In this document: positions 46,596-57,327 of the stretch, piece by piece | How positions within the stretch are numbered: position 1 is the first letter of the stretch | How the letters are laid out: each line of letters starts with the position of its first letter | Assembly: GCA_950097015.1 (NCBI GenBank) | Contig: CATNEN010000008.1 | Span: forward strand, 4,128,501 to 4,192,500 | DNA: 64,000 nt | Direction: 5' to 3' | Source: Macrostomum hystrix | Taxonomy: Eukaryota > Platyhelminthes > Macrostomidae | Notes under the pieces: generated by a model | Told to the model about the DNA's origin: nothing | What the model saw: only the letters and a program-made list of their open reading frames with translations | Database searches by the model: none | Position numbers and translations under genes: made by a program

Positions 46596-47809
46596 TGAGC
46601 ATGTTAGTGAATATAGCAATTTTATCGTATATTCACTATTACATTGGTCGAGGTAAGACTCAATGTCCCATTATAGCTCTATTATACTGATTCATCTCTT
46701 CTGTCTGTATTAAAAATGTAATGCCAATTCGAATTCCAAATAATCTTCATGCAGGGCAAAACGTATCGTGCAACAGCTCCTTGATAGTGCCCTATGGACC
46801 ATATTCGAATTACTTCTGGACTCGCGACTATGTCGATCAACAGGTAAAAATTTCTCAATCGAAAAACGATCAACCCATTGAAGTGAGGCTTGAAGCGGCC
46901 TTGGATGGAACGCACGGATTTGTGTCATTTCGAGACAAATGGGGCTTCTATCTAACAATCTACACAAGTGGAACAAACATTGCCGCGACATTCAGAGCGA
47001 AGACCGCATTCGACTTCAACGCCGCAGCTGCAAGCTTCAATGTTGAACCATCAACAGAGTTCTGCAACCATTGGCGCATCAAGCCACTTTTGGTGCCGAA
47101 TACCCGACTAAGGCACACCAACTCTTACCTGACAGCTAGCGATTGGAATGCTGCGGATAATGTATTGGTATCCGACTCGGCCCTGTCATTCCATTGTGCA
47201 GAATGTAAGTTAAATTTATACGTAAGTAAGATAGTGCGCATAAGACCGAATAAGTTAAGGACTGTCTCAATTTTCATGCAGACAACAGCATGTGCCCATC
47301 GCAATCGCTGTTGATAAAGGACTCCACCGGCTCGATGTTGTCCTGTCAGCCTGGCAATCCGTGTGTCCTGTCAAACTCGCTGTCAGGTACAACCCTGCTC
47401 AGGGAACAAGCCGGCTTGAACGGAGATCCTGGCACCGTGTCCTTTCAGTCAGCTGACAACCCAGACTACTACCTGACTGTCTTCAGTAGCCATCTGTTGA
47501 CTGCACAGTATGTGCATTTGGAACAATCAAGCAGCACTCAATCGTTCAGAGACTGCTCAACATTCCGCTTGGCGCTGCCGGAACAGGGCCAAAACTGCAG
47601 CTGGCGACGAATTCTGGCGCCTGCCTGCGGCGGAGACAGCGTCCGAGTTCTGAGCAGGCAGACAAGCAATTATCTTGTTATCCTGTCCTGGGATCCAAAT
47701 AACTACATCACCTATTCGCTCTTTAACTTTGTCTGCCAGTCAGGTAAGTCAGTTTTTTGGTGTGCACTTTTGTGATTTCCGCGAAGCTGCACCCAGAAAG
47801 GTGAGTTGA
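46596..47809 (+). CDS. Secreted protein A, two AbfB-like repeats
   Basis: Member of a local family of four small secreted proteins. Exons: 46596-46653 (signal peptide MSMLVNIAILSYIHYY), 46755-47204, 47282-47743, 47787-47809; every intron is phase 1 and the protein is 330 aa. Exon 2 encodes one repeat (NVSCNSSLIVPYGPYSNYF, MRLEAALDG-type core VRLEAALDG, EFCNHWRIKPL, ALSFHCAEY). Exon 3 encodes the second (CPSQSLL, TVSFQSADNPDYYLTVFS, CSTFRLAL). The F-x-S-x-x-x-P-x-Y-Y-L pattern resembles the AbfB (CBM42-type, beta-trefoil) family, which binds arabinose side chains in microbial enzymes; sugar binding here is inference. Conserved Cys and Asn-x-Ser/Thr sites fit an extracellular protein. It is the most diverged of the four. 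Without splicing the last 43-nt intron, the C-terminus would differ. Confidence 0.75.
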
Positions 47810-48450
47810 AGTGGTAAGTAAATGCTGTAAGCTCTGTTTCATGCGCAATTTAACTGAAAACTGATCAAAACAACAAGATATTCCATTAGGTCGCATGAAT
47901 GTTGAAAATGTACCTTTCCCTTTGTTACTAAGTGTTACAATTTTCCTGAAGAACGATTTCCTTAGCACCCAGTGAAAACTGCTTCATCACAGAGCCTTTC
48001 GCACTAACAAGTACGAGCGTACCTGGTGATTTTGTTATTTTTGTCTTTTGTACGGTTGTAAAATCACCAATGCAACTCTGACGTTTTGAATTTACGATTC
48101 GAAGCTTGTATTTTTAATTGAATATCGAATGCTAAGCCTTATGACTTCGGAGTGACTTCGCTATCACATTGTACAGGGTCAACCAAAAAGTTATTTGTGT
48201 GGCGTACATGTACTATGACCACTGTACATTTTACACGCAAATTTGGTTTACACTAGTTTGTGCATTAAATTTAATTTGTATTTTTTCTACACTACTGACA
48301 TGCTAAGTAGGACGCATAACATATTTCTTACAAATGTATATTATTTGATTAAATTTAGTTTGCGTGAAACATAAGAATGAAATTAGATACATATCTCTAC
48401 ACAAGTAAGCTTTTTTCATATATTTCCAATTTAACATTAGAACTACCAAT
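47810..48450. other. intergenic stretch between secreted genes A and B
   Basis: Convergent 3' ends of gene A (+) and gene B (-). AT-rich, with no exon seen. Confidence 0.55.
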
Positions 48451-48529
48451 TGTGGGGGATTTGCCCCTCGGACATTTTATGTGCTGCACCCGAACGGAGA
48501 AACGCAAGCACACGGGCCAACTTTTTGTT

Positions 48530-48658
48530 GTGCATCTTCTGAACTTGTTGTGCATCTTCTGAACTTGTTGTGCATCTTCTGAACTTGTTGTGCATCTTCT
48601 GAACTTGTTTTGCATCTTCTGAACTTGTTGTGCATCTTCTGAACTTGTTGTGCATCTT
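48530..48658 (+). repeat. 20-bp minisatellite downstream of gene B
   Basis: Six to seven units of TGCATCTTCTGAACTTGTTG. The inverted homology between genes B and C stops exactly at its edge. Confidence 0.92.
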
Positions 48659-48660
48659 TC

Positions 48661-49298
48661 GGGTGTCAACCAGGCTTTCATTTATAAACGCTGCTCAGAA
48701 CTTATGGGCAGTTGTATTTTTCAAAAGCACAAAAATACACTGACAAAGCGACAGCGGAAGAAATAATTGAAAACCTGCAGCTTACCTTTCATAAATACCT
48801 GAGTTCTTGTATCTCCAGCTTTTCTGAGACAAAAGAGTGAATGGAGAGACTCACCAGCACTGCACGCAGGGCTGAACACAGTGTAGCCAGGGTATATGTA
48901 GGGATCCCACTCGATTTGGCTGATTTCGCATCCCCCGCTTTGGGTGCTCCAGTTCAGAACGGTCCCACTGACACCTGGCAGCAGCAGGCGACGGTCGCCG
49001 CAGTCGACACCCGACGCTGCGAAGGTCAGTCTCAGGGTGGCGCTGATGTTGAACGCTGAAGTGCCAGCTGATGGCATCAGCTTGAGGCACTGAGAGTCCA
49101 CGGACAGGTAGTAGCCGGGATAGTCGGAGGAGCGGAAGGACACGGAGCTCGGCAGGCTGCTCAGACCCGCCTGCTCAGTGAGCACTGTGGCGGTTGACTC
49201 TGATGCAGTCAGCTGGCACGAGCTTCCAGGTGAGCAGGACAGGTAGCTGCCACTGCCTGATCTGAGACGCAGCTGCTGAGACTGGCACAGGCGAGTGT
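48661..49298 (-). repeat. Left arm of an inverted duplication (partner 52012-52645)
   Basis: Exon 3, the 31-nt intron, exon 4 and about 130 bp of 3' flank of gene B are near-identical, inverted, to those of gene C. The 3' boundary of each arm meets a different minisatellite. Confidence 0.9.
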
Positions 49299-50002
49299 CT
49301 GGAACGGAGCAATCGAACTCAGTATTTGCCTCATGGTTCGCGACGAGAATTAATTAGATAAGTTTTGGCCTTTTTGGAATTCTGAGTGACAATCGAACAG
49401 CGGTTCCCCATGACTCACAATCAACGCAGTGAAATGAAAGCGCCGAGTCAGAGTTCAGTAGAGAATCACTTGGATTGGGAGAGTCAGATCTCGTCAGATA
49501 AAAACTCTGGTGCCGGATGACCTGGCTCGGATACTGCACGGGACTGAGGCGCCAGTGATTGCAGAACTCTGTTGAGCGGATTCTGAAGCTGGCTGACTGC
49601 CTGAATGCGGCCGTGTTGTCTGTCCTTGACACGTAGAAACTTGTCCCAGACAGGCGAAAATAGTAGTCAGGTCTTTGAGCGTCTGCGATAGAGACGGCAC
49701 TCACCGTGCCATCAAGGGCTGCCTCCAGCCGCATCTGCAGCAGCGTGTTGCTCGTGGACTTGGAAATGAGAACTCGATTAGCCGAGTCGTAGGCGTAGAA
49801 ATAGTTAGAGTAGGGTCCATACGGTATGATCATGAAGTTGCCGCAGGTGATATTCTGGTCTGAAAGATGTGATTCGACGAGTTACAGTTCAACAGATGAT
49901 CAGGTGTCGATTATTAAATGAAATTGCATTTTTACCTGATGTTCGTGGAGCAGACAGCGCAAGACAGACTGCAGTCAGGACCAAGGGGAACAACTGCCGC
50001 AT
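48789..50002 (-). CDS. Secreted protein B, two AbfB-like repeats
   Basis: Exons: 50002-49936, 49859-49419, 49298-48855, 48823-48789; all introns are phase 1 and the protein is 328 aa. Exon 1 encodes the signal peptide MRQLFPLVLTAVCLALS. An upstream in-frame ATG at 50254 would bury this signal, so I prefer 50002. Repeat 1: NITCGNFMIIPYGPYSNYF, MRLEAALDG, DAQRPDYYFRLSG, EFCNHWRLSP, ALSFHCVDY. Repeat 2: RLCQSQQLRLRSGSGSYLSC, SVSFRSSDYPGYYLSVDSQC, GVDCGDRRLLLPG, IEWDPYIYPGYTVFSP. It ends in LEIQELRYL after a 31-nt intron; retention of that intron gives a longer open C-terminus. Near-identical in most of exon 2 and all of exons 3 and 4 to gene C, but not in exon 1 or introns 1 and 2. Function unknown. 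Confidence 0.78.
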
Positions 50003-50178
50003 GTCTTCAATGCGGAGTCGTTTCTTGTTTCGTTGTTTATTGGGAAGAGGGAAAACAGTTTCGGCAAAATCAGCTCTTCGTATTTCAGGTATTTCAGAGC
50101 ACGGAGCGGGCTCAATTATTTGAGACATGCAACTCTCAACAGAGCGCAAATACAAGGTCGCAAACTGCACCCGTTCCC

Positions 50179-50186
50179 AATATAAA
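50179..50186 (-). promoter_or_regulatory. TATA-like box of secreted gene B
   Basis: On the minus strand CATTTATATTGGGAACGG lies about 180 bp upstream of the proposed ATG. A weak match. Confidence 0.3.
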
Positions 50187-50259
50187 TGCTCGGAGTGGTT
50201 TTTCTTGATAAAGCTGTCAGTAAGTTTTCTTTCAAGATGCGCTCTAATTGTCAATAGAA

Positions 50260-50950
50260 ACTGGTGAGTTGTTTAATAAACGCCAATTCAACTCAGTGTC
50301 TTTAAATGCATCGCTTCAAATGTTCTCACCGAGGCCTAGCCAAGCTCCACTTAAAGTCGAGTAGATGCTGGCTGAATTAAAAAACGGTATCTCATGGAAA
50401 GTTGCAGCTGCTAAGCTAGCGGTGCAGAACCTTCTAGAATAATTTTTTCACTCAGGTTCTCAGAGTTTACAGCAAGAAATTTGCACTGGCCCAAAATACG
50501 TCCCTTAGGAAAAATGTATGTGATAAAATAATTTTTTAACTCGTGGGCTGCTGAAAATTGTCGAGGAAGAGTTCCGTTTCGTTGAACTCGAGAGCCCTCA
50601 AATGTTTTAGCTGCGGCAGCCATTCCAAATATCATTGTCTAGCACAATTATTGCTTCGCATTGTCAGTAGCACTGAAAGTATAACAAATGATTCGCCATA
50701 AAAAGTAAAATTTTAATAAAGCACACAATGTGGACAAAAAGTGCATTGGCGCTCAATTTGAATTGTACATAAAAAAGACGAGAGCAACAATTATTTTCAC
50801 CTGATTGTCAATTCATTTCACATCAGTGAAACCTTACTTTTGATTGACAGCTGTCAAACTGGTGAAATCAATCAATATCGGAACAAATCGCAGCAGACGT
50901 TTTTTCGAAAGAGAAATATTTTTAGTGGTAGGTTGACTCTAGGTCTAGGA
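50260..50950. other. shared upstream region of divergent secreted genes B and C
   Basis: About 700 bp between the 5' ends of gene B (-) and gene C (+). AT-rich, with no exon seen. It would hold both promoters. Confidence 0.55.
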
Positions 50951-50963
50951 GAAATCATTCACC

Positions 50964-50970
50964 TATAAAG
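50964..50970 (+). promoter_or_regulatory. TATA box of secreted gene C
   Basis: TATAAAG 79 bp upstream of the ATG at 51043. This leaves room for a start site about 30 bp downstream and a short leader. Confidence 0.5.
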
Positions 50971-51042
50971 TCAAGGATTTCAGTACTGGAGGGTGCGAAC
51001 AGTCGAAAGCCTGTCTGAATTAGATTATAGATTCGTTCAAAA

Positions 51043-52518
51043 ATGTTCCAGTGGGCAGAGGTTCATCTAGGCCTCCTGCTGAACTTGCATGCACTATTCG
51101 CTGTCGGATCAGGTGACAAAACTATCTGTTTTATTTTTCACCGACAATTTTAGACAGAAATCCAGAATGAATTCATTTAACGTCTTTCAGGCCAGAATAT
51201 CACCTGCGGCACCTTCATCATCATACCGTATGGACCCTACTCAAACTACTTCTACGCCTACGACTCGGCTAATCGAGTTCTCATTTCCAAGTCCACGAGC
51301 AACACGCTGCTGCAGATGCGGCTGGAGGCAGCCCTTGATGGCACGGTGAATGCCGTCTCTATCGCAGACGCTCAAAGACCTGACTACTATTTTCGCCTGT
51401 CTGGGACTAGTTTCTACGTGTCCAGGACAGACAACACGGCCGCATTCAGGCAGTCAGCCAGCTTCAGAATCCGCTCAGCAGAGTTCTGCAACCACTGGCA
51501 CATCAGTCCCGTGCAGTATCCGAGCCAGATGATCTGGCCCTATGGTTATTACCTGACGAGATCTGAATATTCCGCTGATGATTCGAGCTGGTCCGACTCA
51601 GCACTCTCCTTCTCTTGCGTCACCTGTGAGTTATGTTGAATAACTCAAAGAGTACTAAGGAAAACTCATCATTGGGAGAACCCAGCGTTCTGGCAATCAG
51701 GTTGGGCCTCAGACTGCAGGACTGGCCTCACGATACGAAAGGCGGCTAAGGTGAACCAGCGGCGACACCGCACAACTTTACGGACGTCTGGCACCAGACC
51801 GCCAGGGTAGTCGAACTTCTGACGGCGCTGAGGCTCCGTTGCCTGCCATCATTCGTCACAAAATTACACCCGTACTCACTGGGGCAGTGTAGCTCGTACT
51901 CGAACACAAGACAGGCTACTGGCATCCATAGACAGGGATCAGGGGGGATTAGAGGTTGTCTTCCCTAAGCCCAGATTACATATTAGTGGGAATTCCAAAT
52001 GGCTGTTCCAGACACTCGCCTGTGCCAGTCTCAGCAGCTGCGTCTCAGATCGGGCAGTGGCAGCTACCTGTCCTGCTCACCTGGAAGCTCGTGCCAGCTG
52101 ACTGCATCAGAGTCAACCGCCACAGTGCTCACTGAGCAGGCGGGTCTGAGCAGCCTGCCGAGCTCCGTGTCCTTCCGCTCATCCGACTATCCCGACTACT
52201 ACCTGTCCGTGGACTCTCAGTGCCTCAAGCTGATGCCATCAGCTGGCACTTCAGCGTTCAACATCAGCGCCACCCTGAGACTGACCTTCGCAGCGTCGGG
52301 TGTCGACTGCAGCGACCGTCGCCTGCTGCCAGGTGTCAGTGGGACCGTTCTGAACTGGAGCACCAAAAGCGGGGGATGCGAAATCAGCCAAATCGAGTGG
52401 GATCCCTACATATACCCTGGCTACACTGTGTTCAGCCCTGCGTGCAGTGCTGGTGAGTCTCTCCATTCACTCTTTTGTCTCAGAAAAGCTGGAGATACAA
52501 GAACTCAGGTATTTATGA
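51043..52518 (+). CDS. Secreted protein C, two AbfB-like repeats
   Basis: Exons: 51043-51112 (signal peptide, LGLLLNLHALFAVGS), 51191-51625, 52012-52452, 52484-52518; all introns are phase 1 and the protein is 326 aa. Repeat 1 matches gene B closely from NITCG to PVQYPSQ, then diverges over the last 40 codons of the exon (WPYGYYLTRSEYSADDSSW). Repeat 2 is nearly the same as in B (SDYPDYYLSVDSQC, GVDCSDRRLLPG). It has the same 31-nt last intron and the same LEIQELRYL end. Intron 2 is 386 nt against 120 nt in B and contains unrelated sequence, probably an insertion. Secreted extracellular protein of unknown function; the AbfB-like fold is inferred from the repeat pattern. Confidence 0.78.
51640..51975 (+). 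other. intron 2 sequence of gene C absent from gene B
   Basis: About 330 bp of GC-richer sequence, unlike the short intron 2 of gene B. The composition and content (GGCGACACCGCACAACTTTA, GGCAGTGTAGCTCGTACTCG) resemble a mobile-element fragment, but I cannot place it in a family. Confidence 0.4.
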
Positions 52519-52645
52519 AAGGTAAGCTGCAGGTTTTTAATTATTTCTGCTGCTGTCGCCTTGTCGGTGTATTTTTGTGCTTTTGAAAAAAACAACTGCC
52601 CATACGTTCTGAGCAGCGTTTGTAAATGAAAGCCTGGTTGACACC
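52012..52645 (+). repeat. Right arm of the inverted duplication (partner 48661-49298)
   Basis: Covers exon 3, intron 3, exon 4 and the 3' flank of gene C through GAAAGCCTGGTTGACACC. Differences from the partner are scattered single bases. Confidence 0.9.
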
Positions 52646-52654
52646 ATGACTAAA

Positions 52655-53385
52655 TACGGAGCATCTGTTGAGGAATCCATGGATTGCTAGTGTAGCATCT
52701 GTTGAGGAATCCATGGATTGCTAGTGTAGCATCTGTTGAGGACTCCATGGATTGCTAGTGTAGCATCTGTTGAGGACTCCATGGATTGCTAGTGTAGCAT
52801 CTGTTAAGGAATCCATGGATTGCTAGTGTAGCATCTGTTGAGGAATCCATGGATTGCTAGTGTAGCATCTGTTGAGGAATCCATGGATTGCTAGTGTAGC
52901 GTCTGTTGAGGAATCCATGGATTGCTAGTGTAGCGTCTGTTGAGGAATCCATGGATTGCTAGTGTAGCATCTGTTGAGGAATCCATGGATTGCTAGTGTA
53001 GCATCTGTTGAGGAATCCATGGATTGCTAGTGTAGCCTCTGTTGAGGAATCCATGGATTGCTAGTGTAGCATCTGTTGAGGAATCCATGGATTGCTAGTG
53101 TAGCATCTGTTGAGGAATCCATGGATTGCTAGTGTAGCATCTGTTGAGGAATCCATGGATTGCTAGTGTAGCATCTGTTGAGGAATCCATGGATTGCTAG
53201 TGTAGCATCTGTTGAGGAATCCATGGATTGCTAGTGTAGCATCTGTTGAGGAATCCATGGATTGCTAGTGTAGCATCTGTTGAGGAATCCATGGATTGCT
53301 AGTGTAGCATCTGTTGAGGAATCCATGGATTGCTAGTGTAGCATCTGTTGAGGAATCCATGGATTGCTAGTGTATCATCTTTTGT
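52655..53385 (+). repeat. 34-bp minisatellite downstream of gene C
   Basis: About 21 units of GCATCTGTTGAGGAATCCAT then GGATTGCTAGTGTA. Confidence 0.96.
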
Positions 53386-54660
53386 GGCATCTCTTGACAA
53401 TCTATTTTTGCATCAGCTTGTTAAGTGTCGAAAGATTATAAATACAATGCTTACTTTTAATTATAGTAAAATTCTTCAGAAGCCGGAGCATTCCATTCTT
53501 CCTTTTTGAGCATAATTTTACAAGCCGACTGGCTTGAGGCCGTCTACCATTGCACTTGCACTGAGGCCATTGAGCCCTACTAAATAAGTAAATTAGCATT
53601 CGATTAGCATTCCTTTAGTGCGCGCCTCATTGATATTCAGGCCACTGCGTGGGCAAATTAAGCCCCTACCTCCAGCAATGACCAGGTGCTAGGTAATGAG
53701 GCCTAGACTTACTCTGCACATAAGCCATACTTCAATTGGGGCATTGCTGCAGGCACAGGTAGCGCTCAACTAAGGAAAGTTGAATGTAGCAAAGTGAGGT
53801 TACTATGTATGGTTAACGATACGCTTGTAATCACTCTCGTTATTAGCTGTGTATGAATCATAACTTTTTATGCCCTCCATGGCATCAAAAAAAAATAAAT
53901 AAATAAATAATGGTTTAGAGATTGCATGCCGTTTATTTCATGGTGCTTTAGTTACTCTACGCCTGTGATATTTTTTTTATTGGAAGTTTTTTGCGAATCG
54001 AAAATATGCGCATGTACCACGCGTTCATGACGCAAAACCCCCAGACAAGGTCGCGTTGTGACTGACCCGTTGATTGACTTGATTGAGCAGGAACAATAGT
54101 CTTTGTTTAGTTAAGGGAGATTTTAGCCTATTAGTTAGATCTTTAGGGTTCTGAACGAGAGGTCGGGAGTTCGTACAGTTGTACACAGGCTTTGGAAGGG
54201 CCACGCCTTAGCTGCGACTTGAGCAGTCTGCACGAGCCACTAGTTGCCAAGGAGGGGGAGCGTCAAATCGCGGGTTTGAGCGAAAATTCTCTTGTTTTGG
54301 CGGGCTCAATAAATTTGTGACAGATTTCTTTTAATCAAAGACAAATAGTACATTAGCGCTGGCATTTGAAACTAATTGACTACTTCGTGAAAACCGGTGC
54401 TCTCCCATCCGAGAGATAAGCTACTAAAGCGATACGCAGGGGAGAAGTATACGAAGTATTGAAGCATTTAAAAAATAAGTTTTAAGATTTACGCACCAGT
54501 CGCGTTAATAAACTTGCCGCAGGTGATCACATAAAGCTACTCGCATAAAAAGCCTCGTTGCAAAGATTAGTAATAAAAAATAGCATGATAAAGCAAAGCA
54601 GGTCAGGCGATCGCGCAGTTTGCATGGTGCGTTCGGACAGCACAGCCTGGTCTCGTCATC
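53386..54660. other. intergenic stretch, possible retroelement tail
   Basis: No gene seen. At 53,860-53,912 the sequence CATGGCATCAAAAAAAAA runs into an AAAT tandem, which looks like the 3' end of a non-LTR element. The rest is unique. Confidence 0.45.
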
Positions 54661-54666
54661 TCTTGC

Positions 54667-57327
54667 TCAAACTTGAGTTGTAGTGCGAGGCGGACGGACT
54701 GGCTGACTGGCTGGCTCCATCGACTTATTGGGCAGCCCGGCAGCTCTTGGTGGCGCAGTTATTACCATGCCCGCATTCGGCCTTGCTGGAGAAGCCGATG
54801 TGCGCCTTGCTGAGTAAGTCGATGGTTTGTTTGGTAGAGAGCTCGCAGATGGGGCCGCGTACGGTTGAGTCGCAGCGTAAATTGGCGACGTTACTATCGT
54901 AACCCTTGGTGGCGAAGCTTCGGAAGGTCTCCCTCGAGAGGTTCGAGTTGGTGGTCCTGATGAAGCACTTGCAGAGTCTTGTGAAGGATAAGCTTCTGGA
55001 GGTCTCGACCTTGAGCTCTGAGCAAGCCTTGATGAAGCACTTGCAGGGTCTTGTGAAGGATTCTCTTCTGGAGGTCTCGACCTTGAGCTCTGAGCAAGCC
55101 TTGATGAGGCACTTGCAGCGTCTTGTGAAGGATAAGCTTCTGGAGGTCTCGACCTTGAGCTCTGAGCAGGCCTTGATGAGGCACTTGCAGCGTCTTGTGA
55201 AGGATAAGCTTCTGGAGTTCGTGACCGTGAGCTCTGAGCAGGCCTTGATGAAGCATTCGCCGCGTCTTGTGAAGGATAAGCTTCTGGAGGTCGCGACCTT
55301 GAGCTCTGAGCAAGCCTTGAAGAGGCACTTGCAGCGTCTTGTGACGGATAAGCTTCTGGAGGTCTCGACCTTGAGCTCTGAGCAAGCCTTGATGAGGCAC
55401 TTGCAGCGTCTTGTGAAGGATAAGCTTCTGGAGGTCTCGACCTTGAGCTCTGAGCAAGCCTTGATGAAGCACTTGCAGCGTCTTGTGAAGGATTCTCTTC
55501 TGGAGGTCTCGACCTTGAGCTCTGAGCAAGCCTTGATGAGGCACTTGCAGCGTCTTGTGAAGGATAAGCTTCTGGAGGTCGCGACCTTGAGCTCTGAGCA
55601 GGCCTTGATGAAGCATTCGCCGCGTCTTGTGAAGGATAAGCTTCTGGAGTTCGTGACCGTGAGCTCTGAGCAGGCCTTGATGAAGCATTCGCAGCGTCTT
55701 GTGAAGGATTCACTTCTGTAGGTCTCGACCTTGAGCTCTGAGCAGGCCGTGATGAAGTATTCGCAGCATCAAAAGCTGTTGAGGTCGGAGTCTGAGTAGG
55801 TCTTGCTGAGTTTTTCGCATCCTCCATTGGCGCAGCGGCTTCCGGTGATCGGGATGGCGATGCAGCTGCTAGCACTGGTCCAGAGTTTGCATGGTTTTGG
55901 GCGGGCCTTGAAGAATAACTTACTCTAGCCTTCGAAGGAGAAGCATACAGCGTTTCAGAGGCCTGTCGAGGCGCATTAGCTTCTGGTGCAAGCTGTCTGC
56001 TTACAATCGCAGCCTCTCTAAATTAGCCAAGAGAGAGGTCAGCAAGCATATTAACTAGGCCCTGAGGAAATAAAATTGCAATTTCCATAAAAATCTACAA
56101 ATTTTTTCAACGACACATTTTATACTCACATGGGCTGCCTTTGATTTGCCGAATGACTGGATGCCGAATGCCGAGCGGCTGTGCCAGAGCGATTTACACT
56201 TGCTCGGGATGACTAAAATGTTTAGACAACTAAAAATAGCTTGTTTTCTTTAGGGCTACATAAAAGCTCCACTGAGAGCAATGGAAAAACCTGATTTCCT
56301 GCCGTGGATTGGTGTTCACCGGAGGCCGGCTGAGTCGTCACAATGGCACCGTGCGGAGTGCGGGTCACTGCTTCGTCGGTAGAGGTGCCGCTGACAATGG
56401 CCTCACTGTGAAGTTGTAAAGCAGAATAATCTGACAGTCCAGGTTTCTCCACAAATGTTTAATTTATTTGACTAAATTAAGAAGTAACAAACCCGGGCTG
56501 CTTCCTTTGACTGACGCTCACAGTGCTGACCTGTACCATGTTGTCTCGAGTGGGTGCAAACTACGGAACAGGTGCAAAAACAGGGTGAGATCATTAGAGA
56601 AAGTCTGGAAAATATTGATTTTCAGGACTTCAATCACTAAAATGGTGGCACATACCTGCACCTTCCGTCGCTCCTGGTTGCTGATTGTGTAAGCGTCGAA
56701 GTAAAATTTGACAGCCGCGGCAAAGAATATCAGACCAATGACTAGCAGGATCGGTCCCGCAATCTCTCCCTTGTCTATTGTGAGCATTAGATTGTTGTGA
56801 AAGCGAAGTCCAAAGATAACGCCAGACACAATGATGAAGATTACGCCGACGATAGTCAGACAGATGGCGACCCGGTAGGGCCCCCTTCCTCTGCCGAAGT
56901 AGGGCGCCGATAGAAAGCCGCGCACCTTCTTGTCGTGATACTCCTGGTGGATGCTGGACTTGCCACTTCGCCTGCTCACTATCGAAGCCTTGGATCCGCC
57001 CAGACTAGTCGACTGCGAGTGCGTTGAATTGCTTCGTGCCCCACTCTGCATTGTGGAATTCCGACTGGCTGCGGCGACTGCGGAGCTCGGAGCATAGTAC
57101 AGCTGGCTCCGACCCGCTGAGTACACGACTGGGACGTGCCTGGTGGCATTTTGCTGGTACAGCTGCTGCTGCTGCTGTTGATGAGGTTGAGGCTGACGAC
57201 TGAGCATTGTGTTTCGACCGTGTGACTGCTGCTGCAGGGTTGACTGCTGCATCTGCTGCTGCTGCTGGATCACCACTGGCACAGTGGCATGCGAATGGTA
57301 CTGGTAGGCCTTATTAACGTAGGCCAT
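54667..57327 (-). CDS. Unrecognised two-pass membrane protein with 24-residue tandem repeats
   Basis: Exons: 57327-56656, 56530-56493, 56405-56291, 56212-56130, 56017-54667; phases close throughout (752 aa). No signal peptide. Residues 1-150 are Gln/Ser-rich. Two hydrophobic segments at about 152-174 (VAICLTIVGVIFIIVSGVIF) and 190-210 (AGPILLVIGLIFFAAAVKFY) are separated by a short polar loop, so both ends probably face the cytosol. The C-terminal exon encodes eleven close copies and one decayed copy of a 24-residue, Ser/Arg/Pro-rich unit (SSRLAQSSRSRPPEAYPSQ plus DAASA), coded by 72-bp repeats. The repeat strand is stop-free in more than one frame, but only this frame joins to the membrane exons. 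I do not recognise the family; the small exons 2 to 4 rest on splice consensus and phase only. Confidence 0.62.
54950..55760 (-). repeat. 72-bp coding minisatellite
   Basis: Eleven to twelve 72-bp units inside the last exon of the membrane-protein gene, encoding the 24-residue repeat. Variants (EAYP/EENP, SSRP/SSRL, DAAN/DAAS) recur in blocks, which points to recent unequal exchange. Confidence 0.93.

Noticed and set aside
50411-50635. 74-codon minus-strand ORF between genes B and C
   Set aside because: No signal peptide, no family resemblance and no supporting splice sites.
54906-55721. 271-codon plus-strand ORF and 264-codon alternative minus frame
   Set aside because: Shadow frames of the 72-bp coding repeat. 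Only the frame of 56017-54667 connects by phase to the membrane-segment exons.
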